64,000 bases of DNA from Crocodylus rhombifer (Eukaryota > Chordata > Crocodylia > Crocodylidae), in the NCBI GenBank assembly GCA_038503035.1, contig JAVSML010025211.1, positions 682,001 to 746,000 of the forward strand. Direction: 5' to 3'. Under the pieces are notes generated by a model. The model was not told the DNA's origin, did no database searches, and saw nothing but the letters and a program-made list of their open reading frames with translations. The position numbers were made by a program, and so were the translations under genes. Of the stretch, positions 46,311 through 57,256 are shown one piece after another; the stretch's first letter is position 1; the number at the start of each line of letters is the position of its first letter.

Positions 46311-46542
46311 ACAGCCCCAGGACTGGGAAAGCCCAGCTTCTGGTCTTAGCCCTGGGGCTTCACTTTTTCTACCCCCTCCCTGCACTGGGATATTTTTAGC
46401 CCCCCAGTCTCTCCCTTCAGTCTGCCAAACCCTTCATTCTGCAAGCCATTCCTGCTGCCAGTTTTACAAGCATTTGCTCAGCTCCTGGCACTGGCAAGTA
46501 AATTGTGATGGGGGAGGGGTGGGTAAAATGGGGGTGGTCGGT

Positions 46543-47506
46543 TTGTAGGGGTTTGGTCCTTGGACCAGTGTTATTTAATATCTTCATCAGTAATTTGGAC
46601 GAGGGTGGGGAGAGCACCCTGTCCAAGTTCACAGATGACACCAAGTGATGGGGCAAAGTTAACGCACTGGAGGGTAGGGAGTGGATACAGGCTGATCTGG
46701 ACAGGTTGGATCAATGGGCAGAATGAAATAGGATGCAGTTCAACGAAGAGGAATGCAAGGTACTCCACCTAGGGAGGAGGAATCCCCAGCACACCTATAG
46801 GTTGGGGGATGACCTCAGCAGCTCAGTGGCTGAAATGGATCTTGGAGTCATAGTTGACTCCAAGATGAATATGAGCCGGCAGTGTAACGAAGCCATAGGC
46901 AAAACCAATCGTACCTTATTGTGCATCAGCAGAACAACAGAGCAAGGAAGGTCTTGCTCCCACTCTATGTGGCATTGGTCAGGCTGCAGTTGGAGTACTG
47001 TGTCCAGTTTTGGGCACAGCACTTCAAGAGGGATGTGGAGAATCTGGAGAGGGTCCAGAGGAGGGCCACTCATATGATTAGTGGCCTCTGTGCAAGACCC
47101 TCTGTGGGGAGGCTGAGGGATCTGGATCTCTTCAGCCTTCACAAGAGATGTCTGAGGGGAGACTTGTAACAGCCTATAAGTTTATCAAGGGAGAATAAGA
47201 GAGAATTGGAGATGTGCTATTTACCAGGGCACCCCTAGGAGTAACTAGGAGTAATGGGCACAGACTAGTGGAGAGTAGATTCAGGTTAGACATTAGGAAG
47301 AAATTTCACAGTAAGTGTGGCCAGAATCTGGAATAGGCTGCCAAGAGAGCTGGTACTATCATCTAACTTGACCTCTTCAAGAAGAGGCCAGATAGGCACC
47401 TGGTTGGGGTCATCTGACCTCAGTCCTCTTTCCTGCTTGGGGCAGAGGGTCAGATATGATGATCCTTCAGGGTCCCTTCCAACTCTATAATCTAGGAATC
47501 TATGAA
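46543..47506 (+). pseudogene. CR1 LINE, 5'-truncated, second copy
   Basis: The plus strand begins inside the reverse transcriptase at [19 protein letters not shown]. It then gives [44 protein letters not shown] and, after frameshifts, [20 protein letters not shown] and [19 protein letters not shown]. The 3' untranslated part ends near 47506 with CTATAATCTAGGAATCTATG, a decayed form of the CR1 terminal repeats. Frame changes fall around 46935 and again downstream of 47165. It is more damaged than the copy at 31795. FTDD occurs in both, so the two may share a source lineage. Confidence 0.9.
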
Positions 47507-49249
47507 TTGCTCATATTACTAAAAAGCAGAAGTTGTTCTTAAATGAATAAGGACAGAAGACTCAACAATAGATCAAAACCCATGATTAGGGAAGTTTATG
47601 GATAACTTTCAAAAACCTGTCAACAGTTCTGTAGAACATAAATCGATGAGAAACACTATAGGCAGTGATCTTTACTTAAGTTAGTGTTAAAATACTATAT
47701 GATAGGATATTAAGATTTATATGGTTCAAGCTAAGATTGGTAAAACAGAGTTCTGAAATGCTATATGAAAGAGATGGTTATTACACATTTTTTTCTGGTT
47801 GCACAATGTTTGCTAAACATAAATGTGACAAAGTTCTTCTCTCAAAGATTTGGAATTCTATTTGTGCAAGAGGGACTATAAACTTTATTAAAAAGTATAG
47901 CTTTTAGTGATACAGAACAGCATTTTTCCAAAAATTTAAAACAGTGCAAGTTTATTAGGATTACCAAATATTTTGTTCAGCATTAGGTTTCAGATACAAC
48001 TTTCCATGAATAATGGAGAATTCACAGTGATTTTGATGGTACTGATTAATAGCATAGTCATTTTTGTGGTGAATGCTGGTTTTGTAACTAGAAGCTTTTT
48101 AAAATTAAAACTTGGATTTTATTTATTTATGGTAAACATAGCTAATAAACTTAATATTAATTATATAGTTAAACATACAGTTAAAGTAATAGATTCTGCT
48201 CATCACATATTGGTTATTTGCATTGCATTACATGCAACAAAAACATTTGATAGCTATTCAATTAAATATTGCCTGGCTATTTGCATATCAGCTTTTAGCA
48301 CATTTTGATTTATTGTGCAAGCTGAAGTTAGAAAAACAAAGCCCAGGATTAGCTAATTAAACAATGCACATATTTCCACTTGCAACAATGTATCATAATG
48401 TTTTAAACTATGAAACATTTTTTTAATCTGATAGGTAATTGTATAGCTTTTGTTGTTTTGAATTAATAAAAACTTTTCACTTCTGGGGGGAGGTATACTC
48501 TGTTTCCTGTCTTTAATTGCTCTATCAGCCATATTAGAGTTCTCATTTTTAATAAAAAGGCAATTAGTTCATGATGTATGAGATTTTTCTTGTTTATTAT
48601 GCATATTCATATGGTCAAGGGCATGATGGGGCATAAAGTATGATTGAACAGCAACTAATGCAATTTTGTGTATATATTCACCAGCAAGTCTTTAAGAACT
48701 GACTAAAAACAATATGGAGCAACTTGCAGTGCAGGTCCCATTGCAAGCAGGAATTACTCTCCCAGTTTTTTTTAAATGTATTTATGAATCTTTCCTGCTC
48801 CATGTAGTTGCATACTTTTGTTGGAAAAAAATAAGGTAGGTGAACAATGGCAATCTACTCTAGAATAACCATATTTACCTCTCCTCCTCAATCTTTAGTC
48901 TGCTTTGCTAGCACCTAGTATAGCAGCTTCAATTTATTGTTCCCATAATCTGGACTCTAGATGTTAAGGAAGTGAAGGTTTATTTCCTTTACCAAGGAGT
49001 ACTTGTCATATCCACCAGATGGTGCCACTATTCAGCAGAACTTCAGGGGTCTGCTTTCAGGATAAATATTTTACAGATAAATACTTTGAGTCTATACACA
49101 CAAATACATTTCTCAAAGTTAGAATAAACAGCATTTTTAGACAGCTTTAAACGTATCAAATGCTCCTTCTAGGCTGTAACATGCCTACTATACAGGACAT
49201 TCTAGCAAAATCATTTATTTGATTTGCTCTTCATTTGAATTACCTATAT
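47507..49249. other. Repeat-poor AT-rich interval, candidate conserved non-coding element
   Basis: No transposon is recognised over about 1.7 kb, which is unusual in this window. Within 47950-48480 are two perfect octamer motifs ATTTGCAT (48216-48223 and 48279-48286), several TAATTA/ATTAA homeodomain-type cores and an AGCTAATTAAAC segment near 48352-48363. A 111-codon plus-strand frame (47973-48308) has no recognisable motif; I consider it incidental. A regulatory role is inference only. Confidence 0.35.
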
Positions 49250-49561
49250 CAGGGGTGTCAAAAATATGTCCCTTGGGCTGTATCCAGACTGCAGAGCCCA
49301 CAGGACTCCCAAAGGGGCTGGGAATTCAGAGGCAGGTTGAGTAGTCTGCCACCAAATTCACAGCTGTGAAGCTGGGCCTGTGTCAGTGGCAGGCAGATGA
49401 TAGGTGGTGGGAGAGCAGTGAGGAGAAGTTACTGTTACTCACCCCACTCCTGCTGTTGAGTCTAGATCCGGCCCGTGAGGTTCCTTGCAGTCTGGATCTA
49501 GCCACTGAGGAGCCCCATGGTCTGAATTCAGTCCAGAGCACACGTGAGTTTGACACCTCTG
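49250..49561. mobile_element. Non-autonomous hAT element, 312 bp
   Basis: It begins CAGGGGTGTCAAAAATATG and ends CGTGAGTTTGACACCTCTG, good inverted ends. The flanks acctatat and actaaatt agree at only 4 of 8 positions, so the target duplication is weak. The interior contains repeated CTG(T/A)ATCCAGACTGCAG-like and TCTGGATCTAGCC segments. Non-coding. Confidence 0.7.
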
Positions 49562-49660
49562 ACTAAATTAATTGTTACTTTTCTTTCCTGCTGCAGGGAA
49601 GCTAGGTGAATGTGAGGCCTTAAAAAAAAATCACAATGGTTAAGTACAGAGTCAAAAAAC

Positions 49661-50087
49661 CCAGGGCTGAACTGATTCAGTCTTTGCAGGTTAGTCTAAG
49701 CTGTGAAGATTGAACTGGTAAGCAAGTGAACAGACATCCACATTTGATTTCAGAAATGAAGCCGCATGCCTGCAGTGGCCTGGGCCAGAAGCTGGTGGTG
49801 CTAGAGCAGACAGCTTGGGCCAAGGCTAGCCCACCTACCCTGTGAGGTGGGGAGGGGGGTTTGCAGGGAGGTACAAAGCATCCTGGGAGACTGTGAATTA
49901 ACTTGAATATGTTGGGGATCTAGGACAGAAGTTCAGTAAACCAATTTAACCTAAATCTGTTAAGTCTGATGATACTTCCATCCAGGTCTGGTCATTTTGA
50001 AAGTGGTTTATGTACACTGAACTTCTGTTGTGCTATCAGTTTGAACTGGTTTCCAAGGACTTACACTGGTTTATGTTCAATTTCTGG
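49661..50087 (+). mobile_element. hAT-like repeat copy C, internally deleted
   Basis: The left end is CCAGGGCTGAACTGATTCAG and TCTTTGCAGGTTAGTCTAAG, as in copy B at 34405. The right end TTTATGTTCAATTTCTGG corresponds to the other end of the family. The flanks caaaaaac and aagaaaac agree at 6 of 8. It is about 430 bp against roughly 1.1 kb for copy B. Confidence 0.6.
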
Positions 50088-50601
50088 AAGAAAACTCATG
50101 GAAGCCTGATTCTGAAGTGCTCTCTCCACCATGCAGCAGGTAAATTATTCTACCTCCCACCAACATTAAGTACCATTTTAAAATTCTTACTCTTTAAATA
50201 TGCATGTTGCTGCATATGCAAATATTTTCTCCACCACCACCAAGAACATCTTTCTGAAGAACAGATTCAGGTTAAAGAAATGTGTTCTATGGACACTTCA
50301 ATTCAGTCATATTCAACCTCAATGAGATCATGTTAGTGGTCTTTTAGTAAAGAGAAAGTGTTGATCTGCTGAAATCAGAAAGATCTGAACTTGCTCTCTC
50401 TTCAAGTTACTAAAAAAGAGTAGCATAACAATGGGTGGGTGACAAGGGTGCCAGCCTTAGGTTTGCTGCCACCCTTGCATACCTTGGTAGATTAGCCTCT
50501 GCTAAAAATATATATATAATTTTATTCATTTGGAAGCACATGCCATACAGTACCTACACAGCCAGATCCTCCATTTCCGTGTGGCTACTTTGCATAACAT
50601 T
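50088..50601. other. Unassigned sequence
   Basis: Nothing recognised, apart from a short TATATATA stretch near 50510. Confidence 0.4.
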
Positions 50602-50817
50602 GGGCATGTGTACACGTGCATTTACGCCAGCTTAAAGTTACTGCACAGTAGGCAGCCTGCCATGTGCCTCTGTGGCCACTGGGAGCTCCAGCCTTCAGCC
50701 AGATGGCTGCCAGCCCTTGGCAGCCATGCTGAGGCCAGAGGCAGTTTCCAGCACTTGGTGACAGCTTATCCTCTGTACAGTGATCTCTGAGCAGACACTC
50801 TCTGTGTCAGAGAAGCA

Positions 50818-51159
50818 GTGTGGCAGAGGCACAGCCTGCATGTGCTAGCTCTCCTCCTGCCTCAGCTGCATCTTCCAACTATGGTTGACCCTGGTCCCAG
50901 CCCTGGTGCCCAGGGACAGGCTCCCCTACTCCTCAGGGCTGTTCTCCTCATCTACCACCAGTTCCAAAGCCTGGCTCATGGCAACCTGGCACTATTCAAC
51001 TCCTCCACCCACGCTGAACACCCACTAGATGAGAGGTATATGGCTGTCCACCATTTCTGCTGCCATACAGCTGGAGTTACCAGTCGTACCAGCCATGGCT
51101 TCCAGGTCACCCCTGCTGGCCTTTCTATTGCCCTGCTGTCTCAGGACCCCTACCACTAA
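50818..51159 (+). pseudogene. Possible 5' coding part of the Harbinger transposase
   Basis: An open frame of 113 codons lies inside the element upstream of the DDE region. It has a basic/hydrophobic start and an HGNLALFNSSTHAEHPLDERY segment. It resembles nothing decisive, but its position and the splice-acceptor-like sequence TTGTCTTCCTAATACAG just before the DDE region suggest a 5' exon or lead-in of the transposase. It could equally be non-coding transposon sequence. Confidence 0.35.
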
Positions 51160-51192
51160 AAGGAATGAAATAAGACTGACTTTGTCTTCCTA

Positions 51193-51990
51193 ATACAGGC
51201 CTGGTGGTAGCATGTCATGCTGCATGAGTGGGATGATGACCAGTGACTGGACATGTTCCACATGACACAGGTAACATTTGAGGACCTGATGCATCAGCTC
51301 TGGCCCCATCTGGAGCAGCAGGACTTGGCCATGTGCCTGGCCATCCCCAACAACACCCACCTGACCCTGAGCATAGTGAAGCTGGTCACAGCCGCCAGCC
51401 TGCAGTGCGTGCAGCACTTGTTTGGGGTTTGCAAGCCCACTGCTGGGGACGCCATCCTGGAGGTGTGTGACACCCTCCAGGATGTGCTGGTGGACATGGT
51501 CCTCCACATCAGTGACTCCCAGCTGGTGGCCACAGGGTTCCAGGTATTGAGCTTCCTGCAGTGCATCAGGGCCCTGGATGGGACTCGCATCCCCATTATC
51601 TGTGTGTCCTGCGCAGACAGGCCCTACGACTGTAGGCGCAGGTTCCATTCTTGTCCTGCAGGTGGTGATGAACCACCAGGAGACATTTATGCATGTAAGC
51701 ACTGGCTAGGCAGGCAGTATGCATGATGCCTGTATGTTCAGAAACTCTGGACTGGGTGCAGTGGTGGAGAGAAGCCACTTTATGCTGGGGGTTGAGGACT
51801 CATTGGGGACCCCACATACCCACTCCTACCCTGGCTTATGTGGCCCTACACTGGGCAGCTGGATCTCTGCCAGGCCACTTTAGCAGGTGCCTTGGCCACA
51901 CCCATGCCCTGATCAAGTGTATCTTTGGCTGGGTGAAAGGGCACTGGTGCTCCCTCCTGGCCTGCCTCTAGGTAGCAGAGAGGAACCTCA
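51193..51990 (+). pseudogene. Degenerate HARBI1-like DDE transposase
   Basis: After a likely acceptor AG at 51198-51199 the sequence reads a WW-type start, then HEWDDDQ and FHMTQVTFEDLMHQL. TAASLQCVQHLFGVCKPTAG is the helix-turn-helix-like FGVGKST counterpart. The first catalytic Asp is in ALDGTRIPI. A frameshift near 51690 precedes HDACMFRNSGL (usual HDARVFRNSGL). Another shift precedes GDPTYPLLPWLM, with the second Asp. In the third block, LIKCIFGWVKGHWCSLL has Lys where the catalytic Glu of VVECAFGRLK-type motifs belongs. Two in-frame stops fall near the start. It is inactive by at least the shifts and this Glu to Lys change. Confidence 0.88.
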
Positions 51991-52610
51991 CCCAGGTCAT
52001 CATGGCAGTGTGTGTCCTGTACAATGTGTGCAAGGCCCAGGAGAAGGTGTTCTGGGATGGTTGGGAAGACATGGCATACCAGGTGGAGGCAGATTGGCAT
52101 CATGAGCAGGCTCAGCAGCGTCAACGCCAGCAGGGCTGGGCAAGGGACGCAGCCAGCTGCAGCCCTTTGCTACAGTCACGTGTGGCCAGAAAGCAGCTTG
52201 GGAGGGGGACAGCCTAGGCATACCCAGTCTGTGGGCTGTCTAGGGGGCCCGCTGGGCTCCTGGACAAAGAGCAGCTCCTGCTGGCTCCCTGTAGTGTGTG
52301 TTCCAAGGCACAAAATAGCTCCTGGGTTTTGTACCCTTCAGCTGGGGCTGCCAGAGAGCAGCCCATGCCAGTAGTAGGAGAGGGGACCAGCCAGGGTGGG
52401 CTCTGGCTGGCCCTCTAGTGGCTAGGAGACCCAGCAGGGAGGCCCCTTGGGTTACTGTGCAGTAATGCATCTACACGTGTGTTACTGCACAGTAACTAAT
52501 CAGGCATAAATTTGATACCTGCATGATGCAGGTATCAAATTTACGCTCAAGTCAGCTTAAATTGCCATATTTACTGCACAGTATGGGCATATATATGTAG
52601 ACATGCACCC

Positions 52611-53228
52611 ACTGTCAGCATAATTTGGCATAATTCCAGTTTAATCAGGACAGGGAGGACCAACCCATTTTAAAGAAGATGAGTAGGGGTTGGCATAAAG
52701 CCAGCATAGAGCAATGTATGCTACACATCTTCCTCTGTACCACTGCAAATATCAGGAGGGAAAAGGAGACTTTCATACAGAAAAAGTGCATAGCTTGCAC
52801 ACCCTACATCATATCCTTAGCTGCACTGCAAAGCGCCTTGCTTAGGCTCTCCACCCACTGCTGTCAAAGGCCATGTTAAATTTAATGAGGCCTCAGAGGG
52901 GGAAATGTCCACATGCACAGATCACCACCAAGAGCAGGATACTGCAGAAGGAAGATATTTACAGTCTTCCATACGAAGTCTATGTCTACTTTCATTCTTT
53001 TTTTTTCCCCCAACAGTCTACCTATTTTTGACATTACAATGCTGTAATGAGACATGATGCAGTATGTATATATATATTTAAATACAAGGAATTGTGTTCT
53101 GGGTCAACAGTTGCCATGAACTTTGGTATTTGCTCATCAATAACTAACATTTCTTACATGGTATTTTGCAAGTCAGTAATAGTATGATATCTGTGCAAAA
53201 ATACATTATACTAATTGCACAGAAAATA
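52611..53228. other. Unassigned sequence
   Basis: Nothing recognised, apart from a TATATATATAT run near 53067. Confidence 0.4.
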
Positions 53229-53612
53229 CCATATTTTCTCTCATACAGCACACTGCATATATGATATGCACCTTGTTTTTGAAAGGCAGAATGAAAACAA
53301 AAATGTTCTTTGTAATAACTGAGTAACAGAAACTAGGGAGTAACAGAAACTAGGGAGCCAAACCTTCTGCCAGTCCTGCAGATCAACCCTGTATGCTGGG
53401 TCTGGTGCCATGTGCTGGGTCTGACCCAACATTTGAGTTGGACCATGTGGGTCAGGTCTCAGGCCATGCATTGGGTCTGACTCCATGTGCTGGGCTGCTG
53501 GCATGCAGGTCCACCTCACAGGGATTTCTATTTCCTGAATATATTGTGCACCCCAATTTCTACCAGCTGATTTTTGGAGGAAGGTGCAGGTTATATGCAA
53601 GTAAATATAGCA
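53229..53612. mobile_element. MITE with CCATATTTxCT ends carrying small tandem repeats
   Basis: The left end CCATATTTTCTCTCATAC and right end TATGCAAGTAAATATAGCA are inverted partners. Both ends continue into matching TGCACC/GGTGCA segments. Inside, a 17-bp unit taacagaaactagggag is duplicated at about 53324-53358, and TGGGTCTGAC.CCATGTGC-like units repeat from 53395 to 53510. Another copy of the left end starts at 63834. Confidence 0.6.
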
Positions 53613-53749
53613 TAATGAAACAGATATTTGTCTCTGGTAATTGCTGCAAAGACTTTCTGTAATGCAAAAATATTTTAATGTTTGTGTTTAGTTAAAATAA
53701 AATAGTTATTTGGCTTACTGGTTCAACACACTTCTTTAAAACTTTAATT

Positions 53750-54118
53750 CTAATTTGTGTTTGAGTTGCCATTTCCCCCTGGGCTGTCAGAGACACAGAT
53801 CTCTGCCAAGAAACCATCATCTTGGAGGTTACAAGCAGTGCTGCTCTCTGGGCCAACTGCTCTGGGGTGCATAAGAATGAGGTGGTCTGTGCCCTCCCCT
53901 AGTAATATATACAATACTTCCAGATTCCAGTGACCCATGAGAGAGTTATGAACTTGCTCCAGAACACTATGACACCTGGCCAGCTTGTTTAACCTTTTCA
54001 CCAGGCACTTTAAACTAAAGAATTTGTTTACAACAATATCCATCCCTCTTAGACATTTTCCCTGGGTCTTTTCTTTTATACTCTTGTTCATTTGATTAGT
54101 TTCCATAGTGATACTCAT
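53750..54118 (-). other. Unrecognised open frame, 122 codons
   Basis: A minus-strand frame opens with ATG at 54118 and runs to 53750 without stops. Its product has mixed composition (RLNKLARCHSVLEQ, HWNLEVLYILLGEGTDHL, GPESSTACNLQDDGFLAE), which looks less like low-complexity noise than most frames here. I do not recognise the family. It lies just downstream, on the same strand, of a Harbinger-derived fragment at 54155-54233, so it might be a remnant of a related element's second frame, or chance. Confidence 0.25.
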
Positions 54119-54154
54119 TTGCAGAGTTTAGAGTTCCTCATAGCAGGTTTCTGC

Positions 54155-54233
54155 AAATGCCAGTCACTGATCACTAGGCATGTATGCCAGGTTAGGAAGA
54201 CAAAGTCAGTCTTATTTCATTTCCTTTTAGTGG
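54155..54233 (-). pseudogene. Small deleted fragment of a related Harbinger transposase region
   Basis: The sequence GGAAGACAAAGTCAGTCTTA and onward to TTTTAGTGG at 54195-54233 is the reverse complement of 51153-51190, differing by one extra T over 38 bases. CCAGTCACTG(A/G)TCA at about 54160-54174 matches the complement of 51224-51238, with the ~30 bases between reduced by deletion. It is therefore a separate, minus-strand, internally deleted copy of the same transposon's splice-acceptor region. Confidence 0.7.
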
Positions 54234-55972
54234 CTTGTTTTTCCCTTCATTCGGGATGCCCTCGCAAAAAACCCTAACCACCCCCACCCAAAAAAACCCC
54301 AAACCAAAAAAATCCAGAACAAAACCCTGCTCTCATGCTCAAGATTGAGGAAACCCTTACCTCATTCTGGATGATATTTCTGACTGAATTAAGTCTGACT
54401 GAATTTCAGTTGCAGTCACGAAGGTAGCTGCTCAGCTGTGCAAGCTGTTACATAACATCTAGGGACGTCTTCCTTTAAAGCAGAGATATTAGAACACATT
54501 TAAGGAAATGTACAGATCATATTGCTTTATTTTAAATACAGATTAATTACACGAAAGCAATTCAACCAAGTGCTACACAGTTCCTTTTGCTTTTTTTTTT
54601 TTTTTTACTAAAAGTAAGAAACAGGAATTATTTTTCTTTTGAATACACTGCGACTACTCTGCAAATCTGAGAGCACAATAATATTTTAACTGCGGGGGTG
54701 GGGGTGCACGTGTTCGTGGTGTGAAAGAGAGAGAGAACGCAACAATCTGCAATCAGTGCTTATTCACTAACAAAAACAAACATTTACTTAAAACAACACT
54801 GTTACTTGTGATAGGTACAACTCATTTACACTAATGTACTAAAGAGCTGTAGGGAAAAAATTACTTAAAAGACAGAAAACTAATACCATGAAATATTGTG
54901 TCTTCCCGTGGATTTTTATGGATGTTTGAAAAATGGCGTTTACGTGGTTTTTTTGAAGGGTGAGGACAAGAGAGGGGCTGGATTAGAGGGTTTTTTAGTT
55001 CACATTTGTTTTATTAAATTCCTTGCAGAGCCTCTGAAGCAATTTATGTTCTTTACCACATTTCTTTGCAGATAAAACTGAATCATGGTTTGAGACACCC
55101 CAAATTCATGTCCATATAAAAATAAACCAAACAAGCAATTGTTGGAGGTCTAATTAGCAGATGGCCAGAGGCAAAAGGAAGAGCAGAACTCTCATGGGAT
55201 CTGGGTTTGATTCTGATTGCACTCCTATTGGTAAAAATAAGTTATAAATCACTGAAGCAACAGAATTATATGGTGTAAATATAGTGCAAATGGACCAGAA
55301 TTAGGCCCTTTGTTCACAAGCAATCTTAAGACTATTGCTATGGGGAAACTAGAGGAAATTGAGCATGTAGCAGGAGTGGCACTCTTGACCTTTATAAGGG
55401 TGAATGGAAAGCCTCCTCTCTTCCCTAGCAGCCTGTAACTGAAAGGAACAGAAAGGGAAAAAAAACTGCTCAAAAGGGCCTAAAGCCTCCATACAGCAAA
55501 AGCTATAAAGACAACTGGTGGAACAGTAAAATCACATGGAAGTTTAACAACCATTGTCTGTGTGAAAAAAAAAAAAGATACAAGTGCTCATGGGAAACCC
55601 ATTTTCATTAAAAAATATTTAATAAAAAAGGGGCAAGTTAAAGTTTTTTTTATTTTAAAAAAGAAAAAATGTTGCTATTTCTTTCCTGTCCCATGTTCAG
55701 AATACCTAAACATTTGAATGTTCAGTATTAAGTAGAGACAGAAAAGAAATTGCACTCATGAAATAATAATATTTCTTATTAAAGAAGGATTAGGATTTTA
55801 AAAAAGAAGATGCACAGACAAGCATCAGAAGGGTGACATCAAAGTGTGAATTCCCTGCAGAGTGTTCAGCCGTGAGGGATCCTATAAAAAAGGGGGGAAA
55901 GGAAATACCTTACATACCTCAGAAGCCATCCCTACTGCTCAACTGAACAGCTACATTAATCTGATCTACACT
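54234..55972. other. Unassigned AT-rich sequence
   Basis: No gene recognised. A poly-T run lies at about 54590-54606, a GGGGGTGGGGGTGCACGTG patch near 54695, and A- or T-rich stretches near 55566-55680. Confidence 0.4.
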
Positions 55973-56215
55973 GGGTGTGTCTACATGAGACTCCTCATTG
56001 CCGTAGCAATGAGCTACAGTGATGTAGCTCATCATTACGGTGATGTATCATGAGTAGGTACAAACTGTGATGCCAAAGCTGTGTCACTGTAGCAATAAGC
56101 CATGTTGCCATAGCTTGTCGCTAGAGTGATGTAGCATCAAAAAATAATCGTGTGCCACTGGGACTACACAGTACTAGCGGGTACTGTACAGTCAAGGGCA
56201 CATGTAGATGTACCC
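55973..56215. mobile_element. Harbinger-type MITE, 243 bp, perfect ACT duplication
   Basis: The ends are GGGTGTGTCTACATGAG and CACATGTAGATGTACCC, inverted partners closely like the right end of the 50602-52610 transposon (GGGTGCATGTCTACATA). ACT occurs exactly at both flanks (55970-55972 and 56216-56218). The interior repeats GTAGC(A/T)AT(G/A)AGC and GTGATGTA-type words and is non-coding. It was presumably mobilised by a Harbinger transposase like the nearby one. Confidence 0.88.
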
Positions 56216-57256
56216 ACTCATAGGCAATGCGAGGGGGGAGAAATAATAATAATAATAATAAAAAAAATTGGGAAAGGTTTTTGTTCCACCCTCCCATCCC
56301 CATATAGCTTGTATGATCAGGGGACAACAGGGCAGGCCCTATGAGGACAGGCTATGAGGACAGCCCTATGAGGACAGCTGAGCCAAGTAGGGGCAAACAA
56401 GCACACTCTTCAGGGGTGTGCTGGAGTTTGAACGGGAGTGGGCAAGGGGGGCACTGACCCCAGGGGGAGAGGAGAGGTAATTTACTGGGAGATCCTTGGT
56501 GAGGGGCACTCCAGAGCAGGGTTTCCTCAGGAGGAGGGGCTGCCAGCAGTGCAGAACGGCCTGAGCAGCTGTTAATTGGCATGGGATTTCAAACCATGCC
56601 AGTTGGGCCCGGATGTCAAAGCAGACACGTGTGCTCTGGCGCACGTGTGCTCTTGGCTCACCCAGAGCACAGTAGAGCAGCCTGATACACTTATTCTAGT
56701 GTCCAAGATTCTCCAAGAAATCACTATTTAAAAAAAACTGATTGCCAATCAGATTAAGCTGTAGAGTAAGTAACCATGAAACATAGCAAACATCTTAGGA
56801 AAACATAATCCATGAGATTTTAAGATAATATAGTTTGGAGTAGGGATGTGTTTTAAAGACATAAGAGGTATTTGCACACATAGTTGCAAAGGTGTTTTCA
56901 TTCAAAAGTGCCCTGCCACCATTTTCTCAGTGCTGACATGCATTTTGCTGCCATGCTGCATTATACAAATGCATGTGATGCAGCACCAGGTGCATCAGCT
57001 TGCGTGTGGAGCAGATTCAAGCCTGCTCCAATGTGCTGGATCTCAAATGTATGTGTATAAATGCCCAGGAATTGTTCAGGCTTTCAAAAATAGCTTAAAG
57101 AGAAAGGACTTCACCATTCTCATAGCTGATGCAAGTTTCCAGTTTTACTGAAAAATAATGGATCACTTTGAATCCGGCTGTCTCTGTGCACAAAGTAGCA
57201 AAATGAGTACTGAGTCTCCCTGACTTCTCCCTTCTGAATGCACCCAAAGGCACCCA
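56216..57256. other. Unassigned, with simple and short tandem repeats
   Basis: There is an (AAT)n tract at about 56242-56261 and a short tandem of CTATGAGGACAG (three times) at about 56340-56378. No gene recognised. Confidence 0.5.

Larger units (their letters stand above)
50602..52610 (+). mobile_element. Harbinger (PIF/Harbinger) DNA transposon, ~2.0 kb
   Basis: The left end is GGGCATGTGTACACGTGCAT and the right end TATATGTAGACATGCACCC, imperfect inverted repeats. The flanks are att (50599-50601) and act (52611-52613), consistent with a 3-bp target duplication with one change. The element contains a degenerate HARBI1-type transposase (51193-51990). TTACTGCACAGTA occurs near both ends (50637 and 52571), and the right part has a small inverted repeat around ATGATGCAGGTATC. 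Confidence 0.85.

Noticed and set aside
47973..48308. 111-codon frame in the repeat-poor interval
   Set aside because: The product is hydrophobic without a recognisable topology or homologue. The interval is better explained as non-coding, though conservation data could change this.
51253..51726. The host gene HARBI1
   Set aside because: Frameshifts, in-frame stops, terminal inverted repeats and 3-bp duplication show a dead Harbinger transposon, not the domesticated gene.
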